Positions 45,161 to 54,514 are shown, numbered from the stretch's first letter. The stretch: DNA of 64,000 nt from Undaria pinnatifida (GCA_012845835.1 JABAKD010000011.1:14583214-14647213); one strand, 5' to 3'. The notes: generated from the letters alone by a model not told the origin. A program made the numbers and translations.

Positions 45161-45490
45161 TTTCAACATATAGCAGTAGTAGTACCAGGTATGATACAGG
45201 TACCAGATTTATGTACGCGTTGTGTAGTCGTCTTTGTGCTTTCTTCAGTTGATTGTCCTGTCTCGGTCCCCATGCCCCCCCCCCCCCCCCTCCCCCGCAA
45301 ATAGCATACGTACTGCCGTTCAGAACGTGACATGGACAAGCACACAGCACCGCGCAGGGCAATTAGCTCTGCACAAGCACCTCTTGGCATTATTATCAAA
45401 TCGATATTCGCACCAAAGAATCGCGGGCTTCTTCTTCCTGCCCCCTTTAAATAATATGTTTCAGTTGCATTCTTCCGTGCGCGAGCGTAG

Positions 45491-45510
45491 CGGGCGGCGT
45501 CAGCCGCCCG
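45491..45510. other. GC hairpin, copy 1
   Basis: CGGGCGGC, loop GTCA, GCCGCCCG: an 8-bp perfect stem at the end of the first tandem unit; the twin is at 45870-45889. Confidence 0.85.
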
Positions 45511-45869
45511 GCGGAGCGGAGTCCTGTGCTTTTTTTAGAACCACATAGAGTACCACCAGGTATCAGGCGAAGTACCAGGTACTAGGTACCAGGTACTGGT
45601 AGTACGTGCGTGTACTCGTCTTTTGGCTTTTGTCGTTGATTTTGTTCTCCATCTCGGTTCTCTTCGCAATTTTTTCTTCGCAAATTACACCCACCCGTAC
45701 TTCTGCCGATCAGAACGTGACATCGCCAACAAACAGCACAGCACAGACAGGGCAATCAGCTCCGCACAATTAGCTCTTGGCATTATCAAGTCGCTGGTTG
45801 CACTAAATCATGGGCCTCTTCTCTCTGCCCCCTTCACATTTAGTTGAAATCTTCCTTGCGCGAGCGTAG

Positions 45870-45889
45870 CGGGCGGCGTCAGCCGCCCG
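45870..45889. other. GC hairpin, copy 2
   Basis: The same CGGGCGGC-GTCA-GCCGCCCG hairpin at the end of the second unit, flanked by the same GAGCGTAG and GGAGCGGAG. Confidence 0.85.
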
Positions 45890-45929
45890 CGGAGCGGAGC
45901 ACTTGTATATATTACATACTTCGTACATC

Positions 45930-46370
45930 ACTACTACTGTCTTCATACTCCCGATGTTTACCAAAACCCGCCATTTTAGTGCAAAAACAAAAATAATAAG
46001 ACAACCCCCAGGTAGAGCAAACTTACCTACGCACTTAACCACAAGTACCAACGACCCTGACCACGCCATCCATCAGCAAACCACCTACCATACATATGAT
46101 ACAGGAGAATAGTGGAAACTACAGAAGTAAACTTATAAAATAGATATGATGTTAGATCTAGTTCAAACTCCCCACCCAAAGTAAAAAAATCAACACCAAT
46201 TCTAGCGGAGAAAAACCTTTCTTTTTAACAAAAGAATAGGATGCCTCCCATTAAGGAAAAACTACCCACAACGTATATTACAAGTACCAACAAGCAGCTT
46301 GAAATGTAAGTGTTGACCCGAAATTCGTCGAACTCACGGCTGACGTCCTGAAAAAAATATATATATCAAA
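45930..46370 (+). repeat. R3 repeat, copy with both halves
   Basis: The first half (CCAAAACCCGCCATTTTAGT, CCAGGTAGAGCAAACTTACC) matches the 24.26-kb copy. The second half carries GTGGAAACTACAGAAGTAAA, GATGTTAGATCTAG, ATATTACAAGTACCAACAA and GTTGACCCGAAATTCGTCGA, ACTCACGGCTGACGTCC. It reads VDPKFVELTADVL in frame. Confidence 0.8.
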
Positions 46371-46642
46371 TCATTCCTTGGTGTCATGGACTTTGGTCAG
46401 GAGTTTTTTGTCTCGGCCTAAGTATGCGATTCGCGGAACTGGAATTCTCGGTCGAATATAGCTTGGTTCGAGCGCCGCCTTCGGGGGGCGGCTCCAACGC
46501 CCCTCGCCCTGCCGTGTCCGTTCCGCACATCGACGTGAACGCGGACGGGTGCCGAGCGAGACGAGCGAGTGTCGAGGAGGAATTTTGCAAAAATTGTTGA
46601 ATCTTATTGGCTGCAACGCCTGAATGATTTACAAAATTGGCA

Positions 46643-46753
46643 TCATTTCCAAACGGTACGTGATAATGTTTGGAATTTTGCGGTGGCATACTCTCGAGCG
46701 TTAGTTTCTTTGCTGTACTTTTTCACTAGTTCGTTTGGTTTCTTGCTCGGCAT
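46643..46753 (-). CDS. 36-codon small open frame, unrecognised
   Basis: From ATG it reads MPSKKPNELVKKYSKETNAR then EYATAKFQTLSRTVWK and stops. The composition is protein-like and the sequence just upstream encodes a QNEQKQKK-like stretch shared with the 44.5-kb frame. Too short to judge; it may be one exon of a decayed gene. Confidence 0.2.
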   Translation of the reverse strand: MPSKKPNELVKKYSKETNAREYATAKFQTLSRTVWK

Positions 46754-46814
46754 TTTATTGCTTTTTTTGTTTCTGCTCGTTTTGCCAGCTGGAAATTCAA
46801 TTTTTTAGTGTGGG

Positions 46815-46945
46815 TTCACCTAAAACGTGACACAACTTACCGACGATATCCAACAACTTCGTGACACAAATTACCGACGGCAAGACGTTTTGTGACAAAA
46901 TAACTCCCAAATCACATTTTTTCACGTAACAGCATTTCGAGACAA
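46815..46945 (+). repeat. degenerate tandem repeat, period about 33 bp
   Basis: AACGTGACACAACTTACCGA, CTTCGTGACACAAATTACCG and TTTTGTGACAAAATAACTCC follow each other. Confidence 0.65.
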
Positions 46946-47596
46946 AACCAAGCAGGTAAAGCCGTCTCTTCGGCCTTTGGCCCTGGCTTTAGCACGGCCG
47001 CTGACACTCCAGGCAGCCTCTGCTGTAGGCATGAACGAGTGCGGTTGATTCGCAGCGAACTATCCCGCTGTGCTCGCTTTTATGTGGCCATTGTCCATGC
47101 CATTTCATGTCACCTCCCTTCTGTTTTGAGCTCGTCGTCGTACGGTTGAGGTACGAGGAAACCCGTACGTACTCGGTGAGAACAGCAGTATGTACGACGA
47201 GCATGAACGCCAACTGACGACATTGGCAAACACACAACAGCAGGTGTAGCAGCAGGCATGCAGTGTCGTCTTTTTTAGTTATTTTCTGTGAGTGAGTTCT
47301 TCGTCTACTGTGGGAGTAAACACCGAGGGGTTTTCGAAGGCACAATCAACGGCGCCTTCCTTTTTCTCTTCCGTAAATTAAACATTTTCAACCGTTCATT
47401 CCGTCCGATATCATTTTTATTGATGACATCTCCTCTTTCCTTTTTTCGCCTCGAAGCCTCGAACCCAAGCAGGTTATCAAATTCTCCTTACGGCATTTAT
47501 TTCTGGCCTACTTTTACTTGGCGACGGTTTTAATAACAGTGTTTCGCCTATGCTTGCTTCCTTCGTTTAGACTATATGTTTTCCTTCCATCGAAGT
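46946..47596. other. no supported gene
   Basis: The minus-strand frame of 118 codons at 46989-47345 shows no recognised domain. Nothing else seen. Confidence 0.4.
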
Positions 47597-47895
47597 AAAC
47601 CTTTAGAAGCTCATGTTCGTATTAAACTCTTGGCATTACTTTAAGCTTCAATTTATTTTATACTCCAAATTATTTCGTCGAGTGCTACCCTTCCTCACCC
47701 AAAGAATGGGCGCCATGGAATGTCAAATTATTGTCTTTAGAACCTCATGTTCGTAATACACTCTCGGCATTACTTTAAACTTCCAATAAATGTCAATTCG
47801 AACAGCTACAACTTTTTCCCCTTTTCCTCGTCCGAGTGCCGCCCTGCCCTACCCGACGCATGGGCGCCGGCGAATGCCGGCGCCCATGCGGAGCC
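47597..47895 (+). repeat. tandem duplication of about 145 bp ending in a strong hairpin
   Basis: CTCATGTTCGTA(T/A), CTCT(T/C)GGCATTACTTTAA and ATGGGCGCC occur in order in both units. The second unit ends in a perfect 15-bp stem (47857-47871 and 47876-47890: CGCATGGGCGCCGGC, loop GAAT). The first unit has only ATGGGCGCCATGG there. Confidence 0.75.
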
Positions 47896-47904
47896 CTTGT
47901 AATT

Positions 47905-47970
47905 TTATAACATGTTACGAGTGACTGCGTATCACTTTTGAAGCGTGGGTTCGTATCCCACAGAGATTTT
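47905..47970 (+). repeat. B-box-like tRNA-derived fragment
   Basis: GCGTGGGTTCGTATCCCACA is a plausible T-arm with a 5-bp stem, but no matching acceptor, D-arm or A box is visible upstream. Possibly a SINE head relic. Confidence 0.3.
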
Positions 47971-48084
47971 TTTCTCTTTTGGGGGAGTAGCCGACTTTTA
48001 TTCTCGAATGCCGTATTAATATTAACATATTAGATGACTAGTAATATTTTGCATTCGTACTTCTTCCGATATTAAAGCGGAGGA

Positions 48085-49250
48085 GAACAAAATAAAACAC
48101 CTGCCATACATATAATAGAGCAATAAAGTGGAAACTACAGTAATAAATTCATAAAATAGACACGAATGATGTTAGGCCGTTTCTTATAGCATTGGATTCT
48201 CATCTTCGATTCCGCCAGAATCCGATTCGGCAAAATTCGGGCGGAGAAGAAAGCCCGACCTTTCTTATAGCGAACGGATTTTGTCAGACGGATTTCAGCA
48301 GGACTGTCAATTTTTTTTGAAAACAGCGCGCGCAAAACCCAACACCACACAGCAGCAGCAGCAGCAGCAGCACACAGCAGACCGATACAGACATACAGAC
48401 GCAGCGCAGAGGCAGCAGACCACACGCAGCAGACCACACAGACGTTGCAAACATGCCGGACCAAGAGGCACCAGCCCTTGACATCTCATCGTCCTCTGTG
48501 TCGGGCTCTAGCTCGTCTTCGTAGTCTTGTAAGATGAGGTCCCAGGTGGCGACACTACGCTGCTGCTGCAGATGGAAGGCAGCTAGCGTGGTGGCAAAGA
48601 CAGCAGAAACGTCGACACCAGCTTTTTCTCTCGCTGTCGCGGCCATTTGATGGTGCACCACGCGTCCCGAGGGCAAGCCAAGTTCGTAGGCTAGCCCACG
48701 GGCGACGCCCAGCAGCCCTAACAGCGCCGGCACTGCAGCACGCATGTGGGGTAGCCCGATGTGTGTGTGTGTGTGTGCGCGCGCGCGGCGCAACCAGAGA
48801 GTTTCAAATAATCCGAGACAGAAATCCGGGTTGGGCAGCGTCTCGGATTTTGGTCAGGAATCCGAGTGGCCGCAACTCGAAAAGCTGAAATCGGATTTTT
48901 CCGGATTGGATTGTGCCAAAATCCGTGTCTATAAGAAGGCGGAAATGGGCCCGAATCGGATTCTGGCGGAATCGAAGATGAGAATCCAATGCTATAAGAA
49001 ACGGCCTTACCTCTAGCTCAAAATTCCCGACCTAAAGTAAAAATACCAACACCAACCATTGTAGTGGAGAAAAACAAAACATATATATATATATATATAA
49101 ACAAAAATAATAGGACCCCTCCCATTTAAACAACCCATCCACATAGTATATTACAAGTACCAACAACGCTGATTGCAAAGGTGAGTATTGACCCGAAATT
49201 CGTCGAACTCACGGCTGACGTCCTTGGAATATTTGAATAAAATATTCAAG
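48085..49250 (+). repeat. R3 repeat interrupted by a Harbinger-like element
   Basis: The left part 48085-48174 (GTGGAAACTACAGTAATAAA, CACGAATGATGTTA) and right part 49007-49250 (CTCTAGCTCAAAATTCCC, ACAAGTACCAACAACGCTG, ATTGACCCGAAATTCGTCGA) join to a standard R3 copy when the element and one TTA are removed. The copy at 49745 shows the uninterrupted GATGTTAGATCTAGCTC. Confidence 0.85.
48175..49006. mobile_element. PIF/Harbinger-like non-autonomous element
   Basis: 832 bp with terminal inverted repeats beginning GGCCGTTTCTTATAGCATTG and identical for 55 bp. Flanked by TTA at 48172-48174 and 49007-49009, the 3-bp TWA duplication expected of PIF/Harbinger. The interior has a (CAG)n run, a GT/GC run near 48760-48788, and a 169-codon minus-strand frame (48284-48793) whose middle part (ATAREKAGVDVSAVFATTLA) is not low-complexity. 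No DDE domain is seen, so it depends on a partner elsewhere. Identical ends imply youth. Confidence 0.85.
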
Positions 49251-49744
49251 CCCTTGGAGTCGGCCCCACGCGGTAGCCCAAGTGACCCAGAATTTTTAAT
49301 GGAGAGCAATGGTCACGTAAGTGCATTCCGTTGCCGCTATTCGACTCTTACGAGTGTCGATCCATTTAGGTATTTCTTAACAATACCCTACAGAATTTTT
49401 GAAGTTACAGAAGCCTACCAGTGTTGGAATTGATCCAGGATTGTGATGTTGATTAAATTTGCTTACAAATTTCTCACAGCTAAGAGATTGTTGCAAAATA
49501 ACATTAATATTACAATATAAATGTAGACCCATTACTAACATTGCCCAAATTTATCTTCAGGAAACCGTACAAATTGACGGTTGAAGTAATTTGTAAAGCA
49601 TAAAATCGGTATTAAAGCTATGTTTGAAATTGAAACTGACCTTATTCGAATAATTTCATGAAATGTACATACGGGAATAACCCGTCCCCCCCCCCCCCTA
49701 ACCCACGTACTCACCACCATGTTCCAATATCAACTACATACGAC
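49251..49744. other. no supported gene; AT-rich
   Basis: AT-rich single-copy-looking sequence with a poly(C) run at 49684. An 81-codon frame at 49188-49433 begins inside the R3 tail in another frame and is not supported. Confidence 0.4.
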
Positions 49745-50245
49745 CATCAAGCAGTATAGTGGAAACCACAGAATTAAATGTATTAAATAGATACGAATGA
49801 TGTTAGATCTAGCTCCAAAATTCCCCACCTAAAGTAAAAATACCAACACCAACCATTATAGTGGAGAAAAAACAAAACATGTACGAGGTATATATTATTC
49901 AAGAACACAAGAATAGGACCTCTCCCATTTAAAAAACTCACCCACATAGTATATTACAAGTACCAACAACGCTGCTTGAAAAACGATGAGTTCGTATTGA
50001 CTCGAAGTTCGTCGAACTCACGGCTGACATCCTTGAAATATTAAAAAAAAACACCATCATAGTGGAGAAAAACAATATACATATCGTATTGTAAACAAAA
50101 TAATAGGACTCCTCATATTAAGAAAAAAATCACCCACAATATTTCAAGTACCAACAACGCAGCTGGCAAAGATGAGAATTGACCGAAAGTTCATCGGACT
50201 CACGGCTGACGTCCTTGAAATATTTTAATAAAATACTCCGGAGTA
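49745..50245 (+). repeat. two further R3 copies, head to tail
   Basis: 49745-50045 is complete (GTGGAAACCACAGAATTAAA to ACTCACGGCTGACATCC). 50046-50245 lacks the first third. The tails read IDSKFVELTADILEI and IDRKFIGLTADVLEIF then stop. Confidence 0.8.
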
Positions 50246-50504
50246 ATATTAAGGGGCTGTTACAGACACAGGCCACCCTTTGCAGGTTTCTCTACTAGGT
50301 AGGTCCCACGTTGGTCACTCACTTGTACTAGATAAATCTTGTGTTAGTTCCACACACGCCACGGACAAACTGAAAAGCGTTCAATTCCGCGAGGCAAACG
50401 CATCATCCCCTTTTCCCTATACGCACGTGCCTTTAAAGGCACGTGAAACCCTTTGAATTCCAGCCGTATCCCATATCTTATGTCTTTGTTAGGCTCCCAG
50501 GGGA

Positions 50505-50650
50505 ATACCATAACAAGTGATACCCGTTACTCAGATCCGGGGTCACCAAGCAGGCTCTTCCCCCCCCCCCCGACTAAGGTACACGCCGTTATTCTTATTG
50601 CGAGAAAACTCCGGCCCTTCACTCGTCGACTCGCATTCGAATTGCACCCC
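50505..50650 (-). mobile_element. tRNA-derived SINE, partial copy
   Basis: CAGATCCGGGGTCACCAAGC, a C run, CTAAGGTACACGCCGTTATT and CTCGTCGACTCGCATTCGAA match the SINE body. The head is missing. Confidence 0.65.
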
Positions 50651-50659
50651 ATACATCAT

Positions 50660-51570
50660 ACATGATACATTATACCGTAGGGGATCGCAACTACCAACTG
50701 CAAAGGCTGATCGGGGTATTAAACAGGTATTAACCCCTGCTTGGAAATACCATACCTCGTATGCAAAATAAAACGAAGAATTCCCGAAACCTATATTTTA
50801 CCAGGTACGACGATCGTACATAAAAAGGCAGCAGGTGCTACTCGTGCCGTCCCGTTTCCTTTTCTTTCCATTTTTTTCCATTTCGTTTATTCTTTTTTGG
50901 TATAAATCTTGTCTTTTTTTTCTGTTTTGTACTGCAAATAGTTTGGTGCGCTGGCTTGCATGTATGTACCAGGTATGTGTTCATTGTAGCCCGCGTGCTC
51001 ATTAGTGACAATTGTGTTGGCATAGCATGGCCAAATCACCATGCTGTATTTGCAATGTGTCTCTGTCTCGTAGTTGTGACCACAGAGTTCGTCATGAGGC
51101 ATCAGCACTGACATTGGTTATGCTGGATATAGATGGGTGAAAACATCCAAGGAAACATGCAAGGAAACATCCGAGGAAATATCCGTTAAAAGTGAAGAAC
51201 ATACACACTGGACAGAATCAGTGGACTGGCTGGAGGTTGTCTTCATCATGCCCTACTCTCTCAACCCTCCCCTCACATCTTGATCTCTCATTCACGGCAC
51301 GTGCGTAGCGTGGCGGTAGTATTTTTTAGAACTGCTGTATCCGTCTTTGGGAACACTCTCGCGATATATACTTGGGTTTAGAGTTCTACTGCTGTAGAAT
51401 CTTTTTGGGAGTGGTTTAAAGGTTAAAACGACGCCGGCGCGACATTTCACTCACAATAAAAAAACAACGATACCACAGGAAATAAGAATTATGCTGAATC
51501 AACTATCGTCGAAATAAGCCAACCGTCCAAAGATCGAAAGTATCGAAGGGTACACCGTACACTTTTGTTT
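50660..51570. other. no supported gene
   Basis: AAGGAAACAT is repeated three times near 51148-51175. TGCTGGATATAGATGGGTGA at 51121 resembles TGCTGGATGTGAATGGGTGA at 38332, a small dispersed similarity. Nothing else recognised. Confidence 0.4.
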
Positions 51571-51700
51571 TTTTATCCTCCGGCGGATGGGGAAACATTA
51601 CTCACCACACTTCCACGTGTTACCATGTCGTGTGTCAATTTAACCCAATTGCATTCGCAACCCAGCGCTAGCTGGCGTGTCCTTCAGTTCCCGGCATAGC
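51571..51700 (-). mobile_element. LINE 3' tail
   Basis: TATCCTCCGGCGGATGGGGA, CTTCCACGTGTTACCATG, CAATTTAACCCAATTGCATT. The minus strand reads LCRELKDTPASAGLRMQLG then stop, and this frame stays open upstream to 51966 (108 codons), so more of the LINE's coding end may be kept here than in other copies. Confidence 0.75.
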
Positions 51701-51775
51701 GATACAAAAGTAGAGTGATCGAATAAATAGCAATGGTACAGCAGTAAACAGGTGGACGTATTTAGGGGACCACAG

Positions 51776-52038
51776 TAGTGCGACGCGGAGGCAAGGTCCC
51801 TTATATATCGACGCCCCTTGACAAATTTGGCCCCGCTGGAGGCTTCCAGCAGTCTATATGGTTTGTCAAACACGAGACTGTGGGAGCCGCATACGAGAAA
51901 CTTGGGGTTCCCTATCGAGCGCTGCGTCCACAAAACCAGGTACTCGTAGATTTTAAGGAACGACAAAAAGTGGGGATAAACGGTGCGGAGAAAATCGAGG
52001 TCCCTGGTTCACCGTTTTTCCATATCGCGCAGAGCTAG
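51776..52038 (+). CDS. 86-codon protein-like open frame, unrecognised
   Basis: Open right after a stop, with no ATG near the start (first usable codon GTG). It reads KFGPAGGFQQSIWFVKHETV, then GAAYEKLGVPYRALRPQNQV and ends SPFFHIAQS. Composition is balanced and non-repetitive, but the minus strand is also open over most of it. It may be an exon or old gene fragment; no family recognised. Confidence 0.22.
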
Positions 52039-52159
52039 CTGTTTAATGCTGATATTAATAGTAGTATCAAACAAAATTGTGTGACGGGGGCTGAGCCGCC
52101 TTCAACTCTTCAACTACCAACAACTGCCGAAGGGGTCGCACTCGTCCTCTTTGCATCTG

Positions 52160-52518
52160 TATTTTTGGCTCATCCCATCTATCAACTTCGAACTTTTCCC
52201 TTCTCCTTTTCCCTCCCTATTAGTAACTCCGAGCCGGGGTCAGTAAGCAGGCTCTTTTCCCCGCTCCTCGCTACGGTACCCGCCTTCATATGCACCGCCA
52301 GAAAACTTTAGCCCTTTGTTCTTTTTTTCCCCTCGTCGACTCGCATTGAATTTCGCCTACCCACGCTGCTACGCGATCTCAGCAGTTGCTTCCTCTTTAT
52401 TTGTTACGTTTGCAAATGAAAGCTTGACAGCTCGATCCGCGTGGGACTCAAAGTCCAGAACCAACTCTGTTTTTAGTACTGTAGTGGCATTCGCAGGTAA
52501 CCATTAGACCACCGGGGC
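52160..52518 (-). mobile_element. tRNA-derived SINE, complete copy
   Basis: Read on the minus strand it starts GCCCCGGTGGTCTAATGGTT, whose TGGTCTAATGG is a textbook RNA polymerase III A box. TTTGAGTCCCAC about 65 bp later is a decayed T-arm. The body carries CGAGTCGACGAGGGG, GAAGGCGGGTACCGTAGCG and CTGACCCCGGCTCGGAG, and the 3' end is GATGGGATGAGCCAAAAAT. Length is about 360 bp. Confidence 0.85.
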
Positions 52519-52634
52519 GAACTGTTGACTAAAATAATCAGACCATCAAATCATCAGATAAGAGACCACTTGAAAAGTATACAGCGTAGCAAGAAGTTAA
52601 GAGTGTAGACAGTAATCCGCAATAGTGCAATGGG

Positions 52635-52968
52635 TAGAGCTGTGAGTCGCCAAGATTTCACGAATAAAAACTAATCGGTAGGTGCCGCTAGCCAACTAAG
52701 TGACTTTAGTCGGCAAGTCGGCTGGCGCAACCAGCTGATGGTCAGCCGACTTGCCAACTTGAGTCAGGAGAGCGAAGCGAGCCAAGTCAGCCCCTCCCGG
52801 CCGAGCGGGCTCCGCCTAAAAGAGGGAATACGCATTCCGCATTGAATAATCCTTCCTACGAGTATGGAAACCCAATAAGTCGGATAGTCGCAACCTTCGG
52901 GAAACGACCAACTATTAGTCCGACAAAGATTGAGTTGGTGACTTAAGTCGTGCCGACTCACACCTCTA
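52635..52968. mobile_element. hAT MITE
   Basis: 334 bp. The ends read inward TAGAGCTGTGAGTCGCCA and TAGAGGTGTGAGTCGGCA. Exact 8-bp target duplication GCAATGGG at 52627-52634 and 52969-52976. Inside are AGTCGGCAAGTCGGCTGG and its inverted partner CAGCCGACTTGCCAACT. Eight-bp duplications and TAGRG/CAGRG ends are typical of hAT elements. There is no coding capacity. Confidence 0.9.
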
Positions 52969-53215
52969 GCAATGGGTGCACACGGATCGGGACACGGCTC
53001 TGGCCTCGCTTCGGCTGTGGGCTTCCGGTAAGTTATGCATCAATAATCAAACATAACATGACACCACCATCAACATGCTTACCACCTCTCATTTACCGAC
53101 CATACCAAATTCCCAATACCCCATGCTCTTATCAATACCAGCACAACGACTCGTACGCGTACGAGCTATCGATACCTGGTACCAACGGTGCAAATGGGGT
53201 TGCCACGTCTGGCAG

Positions 53216-53561
53216 TTTTTTTTTTCGTTTTGCTCAACCCATTTATTATCTTCGCACCTTTTCTTTCTCCTTCTCCCTCCCTAGTCGTATCTCAGGTCCG
53301 GGTCACGATAAGGCTCTTCTCCCCCTTCCCCACTACGGGACTAGCCTCAATTTTTATCGCGGGAACAACTCAGCACGATTTTCCCTCTTCGACTCGCGTC
53401 GACTTGTGCTTACCCACGCTAAAAAGCGCTCTCGGCAGTTGACGTCTCTATAATAGAAAACGAAAATATCCATTCCGAGATTAGAACCCCTGACTCCAAA
53501 GTATTTTGATAGTACCGGCAGTGTTCGAGGTTAACCGCTGTTATTGAAAGACCACCGGGGC
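53216..53561 (-). mobile_element. tRNA-derived SINE, complete copy
   Basis: The minus-strand 5' end GCCCCGGTGGTCT is followed by an insertion in the D-arm region and, 65 bp on, by GGGGTTCTAATCTCGG, a good B box. Body motifs match the 52.3-kb copy. The 3' end ATGGGTTGAGCAAAACG runs into A10 on the minus strand. Confidence 0.85.
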
Positions 53562-53610
53562 GACCGGTGTGGTACAAACCGTCGATATGTTACATGGAAC
53601 GCAAGGTTTT

Positions 53611-53710
53611 TGGCGCTGATGCCGCCCGCCCAATGCGGCGAGTCCAATACCTTCAAAATAAGGGCTCGGCGGCTGACGCCGCCCGCTCAACGACGCGAGT
53701 CCAATACCTT
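53611..53710 (+). repeat. two GC-rich hairpin units ending GCGAGTCCAATACCTT
   Basis: GCTGATGCCGCCCGCCCAAT and GGCTGACGCCGCCCGCTCAA are each followed by a GCGAGTCCAATACCTT block. The GGCGGCTGACGCCGCC core recalls the hairpins at 45.49 and 45.87 kb. Confidence 0.7.
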
Positions 53711-54108
53711 GACATATAGTCGAAGCTGCAAACACCAACAGATACACTGCTGTGTTCATTAGTACGAAGACGAGAAACTAAGCTCAAAACATTACCTCAT
53801 CACTTATACCGGGACCTATTTTCGTAGCGGCAGCCAACTACCGGTGCACATGGGCAGGGATAATATCAATGGTATTTATCATGTCACCTTTGTGTATCTG
53901 TGGTATAATATCTATTTTAAAGGGCTGCGTAAGGTATACGCACACAGGCAACCCCGCACTCCAGCAACCACTAAACAGACTCTAATTAGATGCGTACCAA
54001 GTAGTAGATACTAGCTACTGCTCTGTATAGACCGTTGCTCCTGCTGCCGTGGGCTGCACTTGCAGGAGATCCACATCAACCTACGACATCAGTATAAAAT
54101 GGTCATCT
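53711..54108. other. no supported gene
   Basis: Nothing recognised in this interval. Confidence 0.45.
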
Positions 54109-54397
54109 TTTTTTTTTTTTTTTTTTATCCTCCGGCGGATGGGGAAAAATAAAGCTTTAGCTCACCACACTTCCACGTATTTTCATACGCGTCGTGTGTC
54201 GATTTAACTCAAATGCTTTCGCAGCCCAACGCTAGCTGGCGCACCCTTCGGGTCCCATTGTAGGCATAGCGTAAGCTGTCCCTATCAGTGGTCTTCGTTA
54301 CAACCCCGGCAGCGCAAGCTGCCGTTGTATACGGATGCGTGTGTATGTCGACCCGGCCTGTCCCCTGAGGGTCGGTTTCGGTGGAGATAGCCACCCG
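54109..54397 (-). mobile_element. LINE 3' tail, longer copy with target duplication
   Basis: Poly(T) of about 19, TCCTCCGGCGGATGGGGAAA, CCACTTCCACGTATTTTCAT, then upstream coding-like sequence. The minus strand reads LCLQWDPKGAPASVGLRKHL, S and stop, with a CRGCNEDH stretch further up and two stops between. Flanks AATGGTCATCTTT and AATGTCATCTTT look like a 12-bp target duplication with one indel. Confidence 0.75.
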
Positions 54398-54411
54398 GAA
54401 TGTCATCTTTC

Positions 54412-54510
54412 CGGGGAATGTGGGACTTGGGCAAGCTCACCCACATAAAGATCAAGCTCTCCACACTTCCACGTATTTTCATACGGGTCGTGTGTCGATT
54501 TAACTCAATC
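54412..54510 (-). mobile_element. second LINE tail fragment, adjacent
   Basis: CACACTTCCACGTATTTTCA, TACGGGTCGTGTGTCGATTT and AACTCAATC repeat the LINE 3' UTR, but the hairpin and poly(A) are replaced by unrelated sequence. Confidence 0.6.
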
Positions 54511-54514
54511 ATCA

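Larger units (their letters stand above)
45171..45905 (+). repeat. tandem duplication of about 380-390 bp
   Basis: Both copies carry ACCAGGTA words, TCGTCTTT(T/G), TCTCGGT, GCAAAT(A/T), CAGAACGTGACAT, GGGCAAT(T/C)AGCTC, CTTGGCATTAT and the terminal GC hairpin GGGCGGCGTCAGCCGCCC. Markers are offset by 379-391 bp. Confidence 0.85.

Noticed and set aside
45054-45399. Overlapping minus-strand frames across the 45.2-kb poly(C)
   Set aside because: They run through a C run and a tandem duplication and are not kept in the second unit.
47905-47970. tRNA gene with a good T-arm
   Set aside because: No acceptor stem, D-arm or A box can be paired with it; kept only as a B-box-like fragment.
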